In this document: positions 1-9,891 of the stretch, piece after piece | How positions within the stretch are numbered: the first letter of the stretch is position 1 | Layout: each line of letters begins with the position of its first letter | Source of the DNA: Photobacterium alginatilyticum | GTDB lineage: Bacteria > Pseudomonadota > Gammaproteobacteria > Enterobacterales > Vibrionaceae | NCBI RefSeq assembly: GCF_009910675.1 | Contig: NZ_RSEJ01000006.1 | Coordinates: forward strand, 62,001-126,000 | Direction: 5' to 3' | Length of the DNA: 64,000 nt | The notes under the pieces: model-generated | What the model saw: the letters and a program-made list of their open reading frames with translations, nothing else | What the model was told of the DNA's origin: nothing | The model's database searches: none | Made by a program: the position numbers and the translations under genes

Positions 1-2799
1 AAGTTGCTACTCAAAGAGCTGGCAATCCGCTACCAAGACCCACAGGCCCTATTGCCTGAATTTGCCATTTCATTCCGCGATTACGTCAACCAAATCCAGC
101 CTCAGCCAGCCGCGCTGGAAAGGGCTCAAGCCTACTGGCAGAACAAGCTTAGCACCTTACCGCTAGCCCCGGCATTACCGCTGGCCAAAGATCCGCGTAC
201 CTTGAACAAACCACAGTTCTGTCGGCGGGAAGCCAAGCTTAGTGCCCAGCAATGGCTGCAATTGCGCCAATCGGCCCAGCAACAAGGGATCACACCATCT
301 GTGCTGATCCTGGCCGCCTATGCCGATGTACTCAGCCAATGGAGCGGCGGGGCTGCACTTACCGTCAATCTGACCCTGTTCGACCGCAAACCGGTTCATG
401 CGGACATCAACAAGATTGTCGGGGACTTTACCTCACTGGCCCCGGTCGGCTACACACCTGACAGCTCGATGACCCAGCTCGATGTGGTGCGCCAACTCCA
501 GCAGGAGGTTGCCGACGCCCTTGAACACCGTGAACTGTCATCTATCTGGGTCCAGCGCGAGCGGGCGAAGACCATGGATATGACCGCAGCGGCGCTACCG
601 GTTGTCTTTACCAGCACTTTGGGGATCTCGGACGATCTGCTGGGCGACGACACCATGGTTCATTTCCCGCAACTGGCAGGTGGCGGTCTGTCTGAGACCC
701 CGCAAGTATGGCTTGATCACCAGATGTATGAATCGCAAGGGGAGTTGCTGATCTCCTGGGACAGTGTCGATGAACTATTTCCGGCCGGAATGCTAGATGA
801 CATGTTCAGTCAGTTCATCAAGGTAGTCAGCCAGATGACTACCCAATGGCAGTCACCTTTTGCCCCACTGTTACCCGATACCCAGAAGCAAGTCCGGCAG
901 CAGGTTAACGCCCCGAACCCCGAGGCGCTTTCTCCACGGTTGCTACACCATGGCATGTTTGACATTGCCCGCCGTCACCCTCAACGTATTGCACTGATTG
1001 AAAATGACAAGCAGCTGACCTATGGCGAACTGGCTAACCAAGCCTTGCGTATCGCCAGTGCGCTGAGACGCAATGGCCTGCAAGACGGTGAACCGGTAGG
1101 GATCACCTTGCCTAAAGGCGGCCACCAAATTTCTGCGGTGTTCGGTATTCTTGCCGCCGGTGGATGTTATGTCCCGATTGGAATCCACCAGCCAGCGGCA
1201 CGCCAGGCAAAAATCCACCAACGAGCCGGGATACGAAGGGTACTGACCGATGCAGGGCACAGTCACCTAATCCCTACCGGTGAGATCTGCGCTATCTCGA
1301 TTGACACCGCACTGCTGGCAGAGCCATTAGCGGAGCCGGTCGCGGTCTCCCCGGCACAAAGTGCCTACATCATCTTTACTTCAGGCTCCACCGGTGAGCC
1401 TAAAGGTGTCGAAATGGCCCACCAGGCAACAGCCAATACCATTGACGACATCAATACCCGTTACGGTGTCCATGCTGACAGCCGGGTACTGGCTGTCTCT
1501 GCCCTCGACTTCGACCTGTCTGTGTATGACATCTTCGGCCTACTTAGCACCGGCGGTGCCATGGTACTGATTAACGAAACACAACGCCGTGATGCTGCCG
1601 CCTGGCTGAAATTGGTTGAGCGTCACAACATCACAGTGTGGAATACCGTACCAGTGCTGCTCGATATGCTGATGGTAGTGGCTGAGCACCCTACCCGTAA
1701 CAGCCAGCACCCTGCGTTACCGTTTGAACAAGTGATGCTCTCCGGTGACTGGATCGGGCTGGATCTGCCCGGCCGTCTGTTTGCCCTCAGTAGCCCTGAA
1801 ATCAGGCTGGCCGCCATGGGCGGAGCAACAGAAGCAGCTATCTGGTCAAACACCTTCGATCAGTTCCAACCGGGCCACCTACTTCCTGCCGATTGGCATT
1901 CCGTACCTTACGGCTATCCACTGACCAATCAATGCTATCGGGTAGTTGATGCCCATGGCCGGGACTGCCCGGACTGGGTGGCCGGTGAACTGTGGATTGG
2001 GGGAGCCGGAGTCGCCCGAGGGTACTGCGGTGATCAAGCCCTGACCGAGGCGCGCTTTGTTATGGCAAGCACCGAGACATACGGTGACGGCACAACACCG
2101 CTGCGCTGGTACCGGACCGGGGATCTTGGTCGCTACTGGCCAGACGGCACCCTCGAATTCCTGGGCCGGTTAGATCACCAGGTTAAAGTCAGAGGCCATC
2201 GCATCGAACTCGGTGAGATAGAAACGGCCCTGATGACACTTCCTTCGGTCATTAAAGCTGTCGCTGTCGCCCTCCGCCCAGCCAATCAACCGGCTACTCT
2301 GACCGCTGCCATGGTCATGGCAGAGGGGGTGACGATAGACACAAACGCCATCCAGGCTGAACTGCATCAGCTCCTACCCGATTACATGGTACCGAGCAGC
2401 TTGGTGGCTGTAGCGGATATCCCATTAAGCAGCAACGGCAAGGTAGATCGCAAGCAGATAACACAAATGCTTGTCGAACACGTCCCGCAGGCTGGCTTTG
2501 AGCCACCCGCTGATGAGCTGGAGCAGAACATTGCCGCAATCTGGTGTGAGGTGCTTCGTCTTGAGCGCATTTCCCGCCACGATGATTTCTTTGCAATTGG
2601 CGGGGATAGCCTCAGCGCAACTCAGATTGTCCAGCAGCTTCAACAACAACGTGTCAGCCCGGACAGCATCTCGCTGGTTACCCTGTTCACGGCACCCAAT
2701 ATTGCCGAACTAGGCCAGCAAATCCGCGAGCAATGGTTGGCACTGTCATCCGAACACACACAGACATCAGAAAGTATTTTCGAGGAAGGCTCACTATGA
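1..2799 (+). CDS. NRPS module, Cy-A-PCP (5' end outside window)
   Basis: Nonribosomal peptide synthetase module of a thiazoline siderophore pathway. The reading frame is open from base 1, so the N-terminus lies upstream. Residues ~1-290 are the C-terminal half of a cyclization (heterocyclization) domain, ~315-830 an adenylation domain (core motif FTSGSTGEPKG near 458, YRTGDL near 703) and ~850-915 a carrier domain with the phosphopantetheine site GGDSL near 866. Reading the specificity pocket by eye gives roughly D-L-Y-N-M-S-M-I-W, close to the cysteine code of the pyochelin and yersiniabactin synthetases (established: DLYNLSLIWK), so cysteine is the likely substrate and the Cy domain would close it to a thiazoline. 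Its stop overlaps the next gene by 4 bases (ATGA), implying translational coupling. The role and domain order are secure; the exact product is inferred. Confidence 0.93.
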   Translation, partial: KLLLKELAIRYQDPQALLPEFAISFRDYVNQIQPQPAALERAQAYWQNKLSTLPLAPALPLAKDPRTLNKPQFCRREAKLSAQQWLQLRQSAQQQGITPSVLILAAYADVLSQWSGGAALTVNLTLFDRKPVHADINKIVGDFTSLAPVGYTPDSSMTQLDVVRQLQQEVADALEHRELSSIWVQRERAKTMDMTAAALPVVFTSTLGISDDLLGDDTMVHFPQLAGGGLSETPQVWLDHQMYESQGELLISWDSVDELFPAGMLDDMFSQFIKVVSQMTTQWQSPFAPLLPDTQKQVRQQVNAPNPEALSPRLLHHGMFDIARRHPQRIALIENDKQLTYGELANQALRIASALRRNGLQDGEPVGITLPKGGHQISAVFGILAAGGCYVPIGIHQPAARQAKIHQRAGIRRVLTDAGHSHLIPTGEICAISIDTALLAEPLAEPVAVSPAQSAYIIFTSGSTGEPKGVEMAHQATANTIDDINTRYGVHADSRVLAVSALDFDLSVYDIFGLLSTGGAMVLINETQRRDAAAWLKLVERHNITVWNTVPVLLDMLMVVAEHPTRNSQHPALPFEQVMLSGDWIGLDLPGRLFALSSPEIRLAAMGGATEAAIWSNTFDQFQPGHLLPADWHSVPYGYPLTNQCYRVVDAHGRDCPDWVAGELWIGGAGVARGYCGDQALTEARFVMASTETYGDGTTPLRWYRTGDLGRYWPDGTLEFLGRLDHQVKVRGHRIELGEIETALMTLPSVIKAVAVALRPANQPATLTAAMVMAEGVTIDTNAIQAELHQLLPDYMVPSSLVAVADIPLSSNGKVDRKQITQMLVEHVPQAGFEPPADELEQNIAAIWCEVLRLERISRHDDFFAIGGDSLSATQIVQQLQQQRVSPDSISLVTLFTAPNIAELGQQIREQWLALSSEHTQTSESIFEEGSL

Positions 2800-5700
2800 G
2801 TTACATGACAATGAAAGTCGGCACGATGATTGCCGATCTTCAGGCAAAAGGAATTTACCTTTGGGTTGACGCGCAGCAGCTTCGTTTCAAGGCGCCGGTT
2901 GGCGCCCTGACCGACGACATGCGCCAGGCCATCGGGGCCAGAAAGCAGGCCTTTATCGACCACCTGTCAGCCTCCAAGGACCAAGCGCGCATCCCGGCAG
3001 ATCCGGAAAACCGCCATGAGCCATTCCCGTTAACCGATCTTCAGGTCGCCTATATCGTCGGCCGTCGCAGTAATTATGAGCTGGGTGGCGTTGGCTGCCA
3101 CAGCTATATCGAGCTGGAACTGCCACGACTGGATCATGCCCGGCTGGAAGCTGCCTGGCACAAACTGATCCGTCGCCATGACATGCTGCGTGCAGTCATC
3201 GGTACCGATGGTCAACAACGGGTATTGAAAAATGTAACCCTACCGCCGGTAGCCATACAGGATCTGGCCGGACAAAGCAGGGAGAACTTCGAGCTGGCTG
3301 TCAGGCGCTCACGTGACGAAATGGCCTTTCGCTGTTACGACTCCGAATGCTGGCCGCTGTACGAGCTGCGCCTGACCCAGCATGATGACAAGGCAATATT
3401 GCACCACTCGACCGATCTGTTGATTGCCGACTTTGCCAGTATCCAAATCCTGCTGGCTGAGCTTGGGGACCTTTACGATCACCCGGACAAAGACTACCCG
3501 CCGCTGACGGTTACCTTCCGCGACATCCTCAAGGCCAAACTGCACCGAAAAGCCAACAAAAGCGGCGACGAACAAGCACGTTACCAGCAGCATAAAGACT
3601 ACTGGATAAATCGCATTACCACGATGCCGGGGGCCCCGGAGCTTCCGGTCAGAGCAGCATTGCCTTCCTCACCGCCCGCCTCGCCGGATGAGCCGACTTT
3701 CCAGCGCCTGAGCTTGTCGCTGGACACATCGCAATGGAGCCATTTCTGCCAGCTGGCAACCGAGCATAAAATCACCCCGTCCAGCGTAGTGCTCAACGCC
3801 TTTGCCGAGGTGCTGCGCCGCTGGTCACGCAATGCCGATTTTTGTATCAATCTGACCTTGCTCAACCGACCCAGCGATCATCCGGACATTCCGCGTGTAG
3901 TCGGCGACTTCATTGCTGTAAATGTACTGGAAGTGAATGATGATCGAGGTGAACGATTTATCGAACGCGCTCAGGCCTTGCAACAACAACTTTGGCAAGA
4001 TATGGCGCACAGTGATTTCACCGGCATTGAAGTATTGCGTGAAATGACCCGCCAGCAACAGGGCAACGTACTTATCCCGGTTGTCTTTACCAGTACCGTC
4101 GGGGTTACCGGAAATACGCTGCCGGAAAATGCCTTCATGCACCATGCCAAGCTCAATTACGGTATTACCCAGACACCGCAGGTCTGGCTGGATTGCCAGG
4201 CTACCGAGCGCAACGGGGAGCTGCATATTGACTGGGATATCCGCCTGGGTGTTTTCATGCCGCAGGTAATCGAACAGGCTTTTGCCTCCTTCCGCCAGTT
4301 ACTAGAAAACCTGGCCAGCCAACCGGAACACTGGCAACAAGCAGGTGTGGTCACCCTGCCTGCGCAAACCCTGATCCAGCGCGATAACCTCAACAATGCG
4401 AAAAAGGCCCCTCTACCACAAGGCTACCTTCATCAGGAGTTTTGCCAGCAAGTTCTGTCAGCCCCGACGCAAACAGCACTGCTCTATGGCAACCAGTCAT
4501 GGAGTTACCGGGAGCTGGCCCGATGGGCGCTGGCTATCGCCGGTAAACTTCATGCTGCTGGCTGCCAGCCGGGCGAACCGGTAGCACTGTTCCTGGACAA
4601 AAGTCCGTTGCAAATTGCCGCGGTAATGGGCGTCCTGCTTGCCGAGGGTGCCTATGTACCGATCGATATCACCCAGCCGGCCCAACGCTGCCGCTCGATT
4701 CTTGAGGATTCCGGTGCAAAATGGGTGATCTGTTCAACCAGTCAGCACCAGCACCCGTGGCCCCAAGGGGTCGAAGCCCTGGCCATTGATCCCGAGCCGA
4801 CCGGGGCAACCCCGCTACCCGATGATCAGCAGGTAAACACGGCCATGCATGAAATGATTATCAAGGGGCAGGCAGCCGACACTGCCAGTCAGCTGGCATA
4901 CATACTGTACACCTCCGGCACCACAGGCAAACCCAAGGGGGTCATGCTGAGTCATCAAGGGGTGGCCAACACCATTGCCGGTTTCAACGACCAATTTGCC
5001 TTCAGCAAAGAGGATCGTACCCTGGCTCTGGTCAATTACAGCTTTGACTTATCGGTACTGGATATCTTCTGTACCTTTACTGCCGGGGCGACCCTGGTAC
5101 TGCCGGATAGCCACTGGCGCACCGATCCGGGAAGCTGGGCAACCGCAATCGAGCAGCATAACGTAACGGTATGGAATTCGGTTCCGGCCCATATGCAGAT
5201 GCTGATGGCCTGGCACGAAAACCATACCGAATGCGACTTGACCAGCCTGCGTATTGCCTTTATCTCCGGCGACTGGATCCCGGTAACGTTACCGCCGGTA
5301 ATCCACCAGCGCCTGCCGGATCTATCACTCAACAGCCTGGGCGGGCCAACCGAAATCTCCGTGACTTGTATCTATAATCCAATCAAGGAGGTGCCCCTCC
5401 ATGCCACCAGCATTCCTTACGGCACGCCGCTGCGCAATCACAAGCTATATATCCAAAATAGCCGTTTCGAGGATTGTCCGGACTGGACACCAGGCGAAAT
5501 GCTCGTTGGCGGACCGGGTGTAGCTTTAGGCTTTGCCAATGACCCCGCCCGTACAGCGCAACGCTTTATCACCCACCCCCACACAGGTGAACGCCTGTAC
5601 CGTACCGGGGATATCTGCCGTTACCGTCCGGACGGGGTGATAGAGATCCTTGGCCGCGAAGATAATCAGGTAAAAATCCGCGGCCACCGTATTGAGCTGG

Positions 5701-7481
5701 GTGAAGTTGAAGCAGCACTTAATGAGTTGCCATATATCAAGCAAGCGGTCGCGCTGACCCGGACCAACCCGGTCGAACTGGTGACCGCCCTGGTGCCGGC
5801 TGATAACAGTGCCTCTGCGGATAGCACCGTAGCGCAGGCAGGATCCGATAGCGCGCTGACCCATATCATCCAGTCGGATTTGCAACAGGCGCTACCGGGT
5901 TACATGATCCCCTCCGCCTGCAAAGTGATGGAGGCCATTCCGCTCACCGCCAACAACAAAGTTGATCGCAAGGCCCTCAGGGAAGTATTTGCCAGTCAAA
6001 TTAGCGATAATACAGCTTTTGAGCCGCCTAAAGACAACTGGATAGAGCAGAAACTGGCCGAAATCTGGTGCGAACTGACCGACATTGAAAGACTATCGCG
6101 AAATGATGACTTCTTCATGATTGGAGGTTCCAGCCTGACTGCGGTAAGCCTGCTTAACCGCCTGACGGAAGAACGCTTTGCGGTCAATATCGATCTCATC
6201 TTTAACAACCCGGTGTTTAAAGATATGGTGGGGGCCCTGCAAAAGTGCGAAGATGAAGAAGAGCGCTTCAGGCAATCTATCGACATTGATGCGCTGTTTA
6301 ACCAAGTTACCAGACACCGCGATCACGCCGCCCCTTACCTGTCACAACACGCCGACAGCGGTCCAACCAAGGTCTTTATGACCGGTGCTACCGGGTATCT
6401 GGGCATCTATATCCTCAAGTCTGTTCTTGAGCAGACCAATGACACCCTATACTGCCTAATCCGCTGCCGCGATGAAGAAAATGGCTACTTCCGCCTTCAG
6501 CAACTGGCCGATGAAAAAGGCTTGGCACTCGAGCTTGATCGCGAGCGGATCAAGGTTATTCCCGGCGACCTGACTGCTGACCAGTTCGGTATCGCGCCAG
6601 ACAGCTACCAATGGCTGACACAGAATATTGATAAGGTGCTGCATATCGCGGCCCTGATCAGCCTGATTGCACCCTTGTCTTCGCTATACCCAATCAACGT
6701 CAAGGGTTCGGCTAATGTGATCGAGCTGGCCTCGACCCACAGGGTCAAGCCTATTCATTACATGTCGACAATTGGGGTGCATTACCGCCTACCGTACCAC
6801 AAAGATGAGCCACCGGTACCGGAAGACACCAACTCGTTTGAGCCTTGGCACAAACCTGAGCTGACCTACGAGCACACCAAATATATGGCCGAGCAGCTGT
6901 TCTACATGGCTCGCCAACGCCAGATCCCGGTCAACATCTTCCGCTCTGGAGCCATTACCTGGGACAACACCCAGGCAGCGCCATTTATCAATGACGATGC
7001 CTTTGTGAAGTTCTTCCGGACCTGTCTGAGCATCAATGCCTATCCGGACTCGCAAATCCTGATCAGCACTACACCGGTAAATGTGGTTGCACGCTATATT
7101 GCACTGCTGAGCCAGCCGGAGATTACCAGCGAAGGCAAGAACTACCATGTGGTCTCACGCCACAGCCATACCGGCGATCAGATCTATCAGTGGCTAAATA
7201 GCCTTGGTGGCCAATTCGAAAAATTAGGGTTTGAACAATGGAACCAGAAACTGGCCGACAGCTTTGGCCGGGGCTTTATCAACCGTTATTTCAAGCACGG
7301 CATGGATCAGGGAGGCCACCACCAATACCGTATCGACAATCTGGAAGCCGCCCTGGCCGCTATCGGAGAAGTCCCGTTTGAAGTCACTCCAGACTACTTC
7401 ACTCCCATCGTCGACCACTTTGACAAGGCCATTCGTCAGGCAGCTCGACAGTCAACAGCAACCACGGAGACCGAGGCATAA
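2796..7481 (+). CDS. NRPS with docking-Cy-A-PCP-terminal reductase
   Basis: Second module of the siderophore synthetase, 1561 aa. The start at 2796 is chosen because it overlaps the previous stop as ATGA and follows a GAGGAAGG ribosome site. Order: TubC-like N-terminal docking segment (~5-58); cyclization domain (~77-500) with the diagnostic DxxxxDxxS motif seen as DLLIADFAS near 205; adenylation domain (TSGTTGKPKG near 705, YRTGD near 935); carrier (GGSSL near 1108); and a thioester-reductase Rossmann domain (~1190-1550) with TGATGYLG for NAD(P)H and a YxxxK pair (YEHTK near 1358). The chain should therefore leave as an aldehyde or alcohol rather than an acid. The pocket reads roughly D-L-L-N-F-S-L-V-T, only partly like the cysteine code, so the substrate is uncertain. 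The pyochelin and yersiniabactin synthetases release with thioesterases, making this ending unusual. Confidence 0.94.
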   Translation: MSYMTMKVGTMIADLQAKGIYLWVDAQQLRFKAPVGALTDDMRQAIGARKQAFIDHLSASKDQARIPADPENRHEPFPLTDLQVAYIVGRRSNYELGGVGCHSYIELELPRLDHARLEAAWHKLIRRHDMLRAVIGTDGQQRVLKNVTLPPVAIQDLAGQSRENFELAVRRSRDEMAFRCYDSECWPLYELRLTQHDDKAILHHSTDLLIADFASIQILLAELGDLYDHPDKDYPPLTVTFRDILKAKLHRKANKSGDEQARYQQHKDYWINRITTMPGAPELPVRAALPSSPPASPDEPTFQRLSLSLDTSQWSHFCQLATEHKITPSSVVLNAFAEVLRRWSRNADFCINLTLLNRPSDHPDIPRVVGDFIAVNVLEVNDDRGERFIERAQALQQQLWQDMAHSDFTGIEVLREMTRQQQGNVLIPVVFTSTVGVTGNTLPENAFMHHAKLNYGITQTPQVWLDCQATERNGELHIDWDIRLGVFMPQVIEQAFASFRQLLENLASQPEHWQQAGVVTLPAQTLIQRDNLNNAKKAPLPQGYLHQEFCQQVLSAPTQTALLYGNQSWSYRELARWALAIAGKLHAAGCQPGEPVALFLDKSPLQIAAVMGVLLAEGAYVPIDITQPAQRCRSILEDSGAKWVICSTSQHQHPWPQGVEALAIDPEPTGATPLPDDQQVNTAMHEMIIKGQAADTASQLAYILYTSGTTGKPKGVMLSHQGVANTIAGFNDQFAFSKEDRTLALVNYSFDLSVLDIFCTFTAGATLVLPDSHWRTDPGSWATAIEQHNVTVWNSVPAHMQMLMAWHENHTECDLTSLRIAFISGDWIPVTLPPVIHQRLPDLSLNSLGGPTEISVTCIYNPIKEVPLHATSIPYGTPLRNHKLYIQNSRFEDCPDWTPGEMLVGGPGVALGFANDPARTAQRFITHPHTGERLYRTGDICRYRPDGVIEILGREDNQVKIRGHRIELGEVEAALNELPYIKQAVALTRTNPVELVTALVPADNSASADSTVAQAGSDSALTHIIQSDLQQALPGYMIPSACKVMEAIPLTANNKVDRKALREVFASQISDNTAFEPPKDNWIEQKLAEIWCELTDIERLSRNDDFFMIGGSSLTAVSLLNRLTEERFAVNIDLIFNNPVFKDMVGALQKCEDEEERFRQSIDIDALFNQVTRHRDHAAPYLSQHADSGPTKVFMTGATGYLGIYILKSVLEQTNDTLYCLIRCRDEENGYFRLQQLADEKGLALELDRERIKVIPGDLTADQFGIAPDSYQWLTQNIDKVLHIAALISLIAPLSSLYPINVKGSANVIELASTHRVKPIHYMSTIGVHYRLPYHKDEPPVPEDTNSFEPWHKPELTYEHTKYMAEQLFYMARQRQIPVNIFRSGAITWDNTQAAPFINDDAFVKFFRTCLSINAYPDSQILISTTPVNVVARYIALLSQPEITSEGKNYHVVSRHSHTGDQIYQWLNSLGGQFEKLGFEQWNQKLADSFGRGFINRYFKHGMDQGGHHQYRIDNLEAALAAIGEVPFEVTPDYFTPIVDHFDKAIRQAARQSTATTETEA

Positions 7482-7483
7482 TC

Positions 7484-8308
7484 ATGTTACATTCAATGCA
7501 AATGCAAGCGGGAACCCCGGTTGATGCCCTGCATACCAAATGGTTCAAGGTTCTCAAAACCGGCCTGAAGGTTCGTCAGAGAATTTTCTGCATGCCCCAC
7601 GCTGGCGGGGCAGCCAGCCAATTTCGCAAGTGGGCCGAAGCCATACCGGCAGATACAGAACTGATCGCCATTCAATATCCGGGACGGGAAGAACGGGTTA
7701 ACGAGCCATGCCTGCAAGACATGCCGTCCCTGATAGATGCCCTCAGCAACAGCCTGTGTGCCCAGCCACACCTGCTGCAAATGCCCTACATCCTGTTCGG
7801 CCACAGCATGGGAGCAGCAGTAGCCTACGAACTATGTGCCAGATTACAGAGCAATAACCAGCGCCTGCCCTGCCACCTTGTTCTGTCTGCCAGCGAAGGG
7901 CCGGGACACATCAATGTTACTTCGCTACACCGTGCCTCTGATCATGCTTTGCTAGAGGAAATTGTTCGTCTGAATGCCGATTTGGCCTACCTTACACAAA
8001 TGCCCGAGTTGACCGAGCTCATCATGCCAAGCCTGAGAGGAGACTACCGGCTAATCGAAACCTATGGCGCCATGTCACCAGAAATACACCGTATCCAGCC
8101 TCCTGTGACTATAATGGTTGGCGAACAAGATCATGAGCTAAGCGAAAACGATGCCCGGGCATGGTCTCAGATCACTGATCGGCATATGGGCTTTATGCGC
8201 TACCCAGGTGATCATTTCTATCTCAACCAACAATACCCGGCGATGATTACGGTAATGCTCGGCTACCTCAAGCAGCATCAGCAACCAGTCTGGCCATCAG
8301 TGCCTTAA
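7484..8308 (+). CDS. Type II thioesterase of the NRPS operon
   Basis: External thioesterase of the YbtT/PchC/GrsT family, 274 aa, an alpha/beta hydrolase that clears wrongly loaded or stalled acyl groups from carrier domains. Seen: MPHAGGAASQFRKW near the N-terminus (the family oxyanion region), nucleophile elbow GHSMG near residue 108, acidic GEQDHE and the catalytic histidine in PGDHFYL near 243. It starts 2 bases after the NRPS stop, so it is in the same operon. In-frame ATGs lie 4 and 6 codons downstream, so the exact start is not certain. Because the upstream synthetase has its own reductive release domain, this enzyme is expected to edit rather than to release product. Confidence 0.92.
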   Translation: MLHSMQMQAGTPVDALHTKWFKVLKTGLKVRQRIFCMPHAGGAASQFRKWAEAIPADTELIAIQYPGREERVNEPCLQDMPSLIDALSNSLCAQPHLLQMPYILFGHSMGAAVAYELCARLQSNNQRLPCHLVLSASEGPGHINVTSLHRASDHALLEEIVRLNADLAYLTQMPELTELIMPSLRGDYRLIETYGAMSPEIHRIQPPVTIMVGEQDHELSENDARAWSQITDRHMGFMRYPGDHFYLNQQYPAMITVMLGYLKQHQQPVWPSVP

Positions 8309-8325
8309 TCGTCATCCTGCCTACC

Positions 8326-8368
8326 GCCCCGATGGGAATACTTCTCAATAACCACCTCGGGGCTTTTT
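8326..8368 (+). terminator. Probable terminator after NRPS operon
   Basis: GCCCCGA at 8326-8332 pairs with TCGGGGC at 8357-8363, followed at once by TTTTT. The loop is long (24 bases), so efficiency is uncertain. It separates the NRPS genes from the ECF transporter genes. The 215 bases that follow hold no gene. Confidence 0.5.
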
Positions 8369-8583
8369 CGCCCGATGCGGGTAGTGCCGTTTGTTCGCAG
8401 CTTAGATAATTGCTGAAATTTTATCTTGAACAGGCACAGGGCGAGCCTTAGCTGCCTGTCAGAAAACCTTAATATTCCGTCAGCGAAGACATGGCCAACA
8501 GCGGTTCTGCCAAGCCCCATTTAGGCGCACTTCTGATTAAGCACCTTTATCGAACTTATTCTTGGTAATTATGTGGAGTAAAT

Positions 8584-9171
8584 ATGAATCAACAATCTCG
8601 CCTAACGGCTAAAGATCTTATCAATGTCGGAATCTACTCGGTTCTTTATTTTTTCATCATGCTCATCATTGGTTTCTTAGGCTTTATACCCGTTTTTATC
8701 CCTTTGCTTGCTGTCATTCCCGCTTTATTAGGTGGCATTCCGTTTATGCTGTTCCTAACGCGGGTAGATAAATTCGGAATGGTGACGTTATTAGGTTCCA
8801 TCAACGGGATATTAATGTTTATCGCAGGTATGGGTTATTGGACTTGCCTCACCGGCTTATTGTTTGGCTTAATCGCTGACCTCATTCTTGCACGTGGCCA
8901 ATACAAAAGCCCCAAATTGAGCTTATGTGGATACACCTTGTTTAGCGGTTGGGTAATTGGAACCTTTATCCCCTTCTTTGTTGGTCGCGAAGAATACTTT
9001 GCCATGTTGAAACAAGGTTATAGTGATTCTTACGCACAACAGTTAGAAGCCTTATTACCAATGTGGTCACTGCCGTTTTTATTTGTAGCGTGCATTTTGT
9101 GTGGTGCAATTGGCAGCATGATCGGTAAACGAGTTTGCGCCATTCAGTTCAAGCGCGCAGGTATTATTTAA
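8584..9171 (+). CDS. ECF transporter S component, MptD/Trep_Strep type
   Basis: Substrate-capturing (S) membrane protein of an energy-coupling-factor importer, 195 aa, with about five to six hydrophobic segments (one strongly hydrophobic stretch at ~13-60). It resembles the MptD/Trep_Strep family of S components, whose ligands are mostly unknown. A GGAG ribosome site lies 7 bases before the ATG. The stop and the next start share one base (TAATG), so the next gene is translationally coupled. Its position between siderophore synthesis genes and a TonB receptor suggests that it carries the siderophore, its iron complex or a building block across the inner membrane; that is inference. The cassette looks less GC-rich than the NRPS genes, suggesting separate acquisition. 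Confidence 0.85.
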   Translation: MNQQSRLTAKDLINVGIYSVLYFFIMLIIGFLGFIPVFIPLLAVIPALLGGIPFMLFLTRVDKFGMVTLLGSINGILMFIAGMGYWTCLTGLLFGLIADLILARGQYKSPKLSLCGYTLFSGWVIGTFIPFFVGREEYFAMLKQGYSDSYAQQLEALLPMWSLPFLFVACILCGAIGSMIGKRVCAIQFKRAGII

Positions 9172-9887
9172 TGCGATTGAACAGCCACTCTTTGCAACGA
9201 CGATTCACTCTCGATCCACGAACCAAGCTATTATTGTTGCTCAGCATCAGCGTATTTGTGGTCAGCGGCGTCGCTGGCAGCCATGCCTGGGTTCGCTCAT
9301 CGGCCTATCTGTTGGCAGTCCTCCCATTGCTGCTGTTAGGGCTAGAAGGACGTATCTATTTAGCCGGGTGTTATGGAGCAATATACAGCATCTGTCTTTA
9401 TGTCGCCTATGTGCTGGTGCCCATCACAGAGGGTTTAACCAACTCCATGCTGCTGGTATTAGTCGGAGTGTTTACACGAATTCTGCCCGCGATTTTTTCG
9501 GGTATATACCTCGTCTCTACAACGACAGTGAGCGAATTCTTGGCAGCTTGCCGCAAGCTTGGCCTGCCGCAACAAATGACGATTCCACTCGCTGTTGTAT
9601 TTCGTTTCTTTCCGACTTTTTTCTCCGAAGCCATTGCCATTGAAAAAAGCTTGGCAATGCGCGGCTTGCGTTTCAAGCATATTATCCGGTTAAGGCTATT
9701 GCCGCTTCTGATCAACACCACTCGCATCGGTGAAGAATTATCAGCAGCCGCGTTAAGCCGCGGGTTATCTGCCTCAGTAAAGCGCAGCGAACGTCAATCA
9801 CTAACATTTTCTTGGTACGACTACCTTGTGCTGACGATCGTAATCTTGCCTCTTTGTTTGTTGTTCATCTCTTTGTTGTTCGGGTAG
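9171..9887 (+). CDS. ECF transporter T component (CbiQ/EcfT family)
   Basis: Transmembrane coupling protein of the ECF importer, 238 aa from the ATG at 9171, chosen because it forms the TAATG junction with the S-component gene. EcfT proteins link the S component to the ATPases through two short coupling motifs containing Ala-Arg-Gly-like triplets; here MRGLRFK and ALSRGL are seen in the C-terminal half. The N-terminal LDPRTKLLLLLS is typical of the family. Several hydrophobic segments are present. The ATPase gene follows after 4 bases. Role secure from family and neighbours; ligand unknown. Confidence 0.9.
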   Translation: MRLNSHSLQRRFTLDPRTKLLLLLSISVFVVSGVAGSHAWVRSSAYLLAVLPLLLLGLEGRIYLAGCYGAIYSICLYVAYVLVPITEGLTNSMLLVLVGVFTRILPAIFSGIYLVSTTTVSEFLAACRKLGLPQQMTIPLAVVFRFFPTFFSEAIAIEKSLAMRGLRFKHIIRLRLLPLLINTTRIGEELSAAALSRGLSASVKRSERQSLTFSWYDYLVLTIVILPLCLLFISLLFG

Positions 9888-9891
9888 GTTT

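Noticed and set aside
8404..8426. Possible Fur site AGATAA-N11-TTATCT upstream of the ECF genes
   Set aside because: Spacing is wrong for the Fur consensus and the arms are only six AT-rich bases; not convincing.
8305..8520. 71-aa minus-strand frame after the type II thioesterase
   Set aside because: Overlaps the terminator of the NRPS operon and has no supporting motif.
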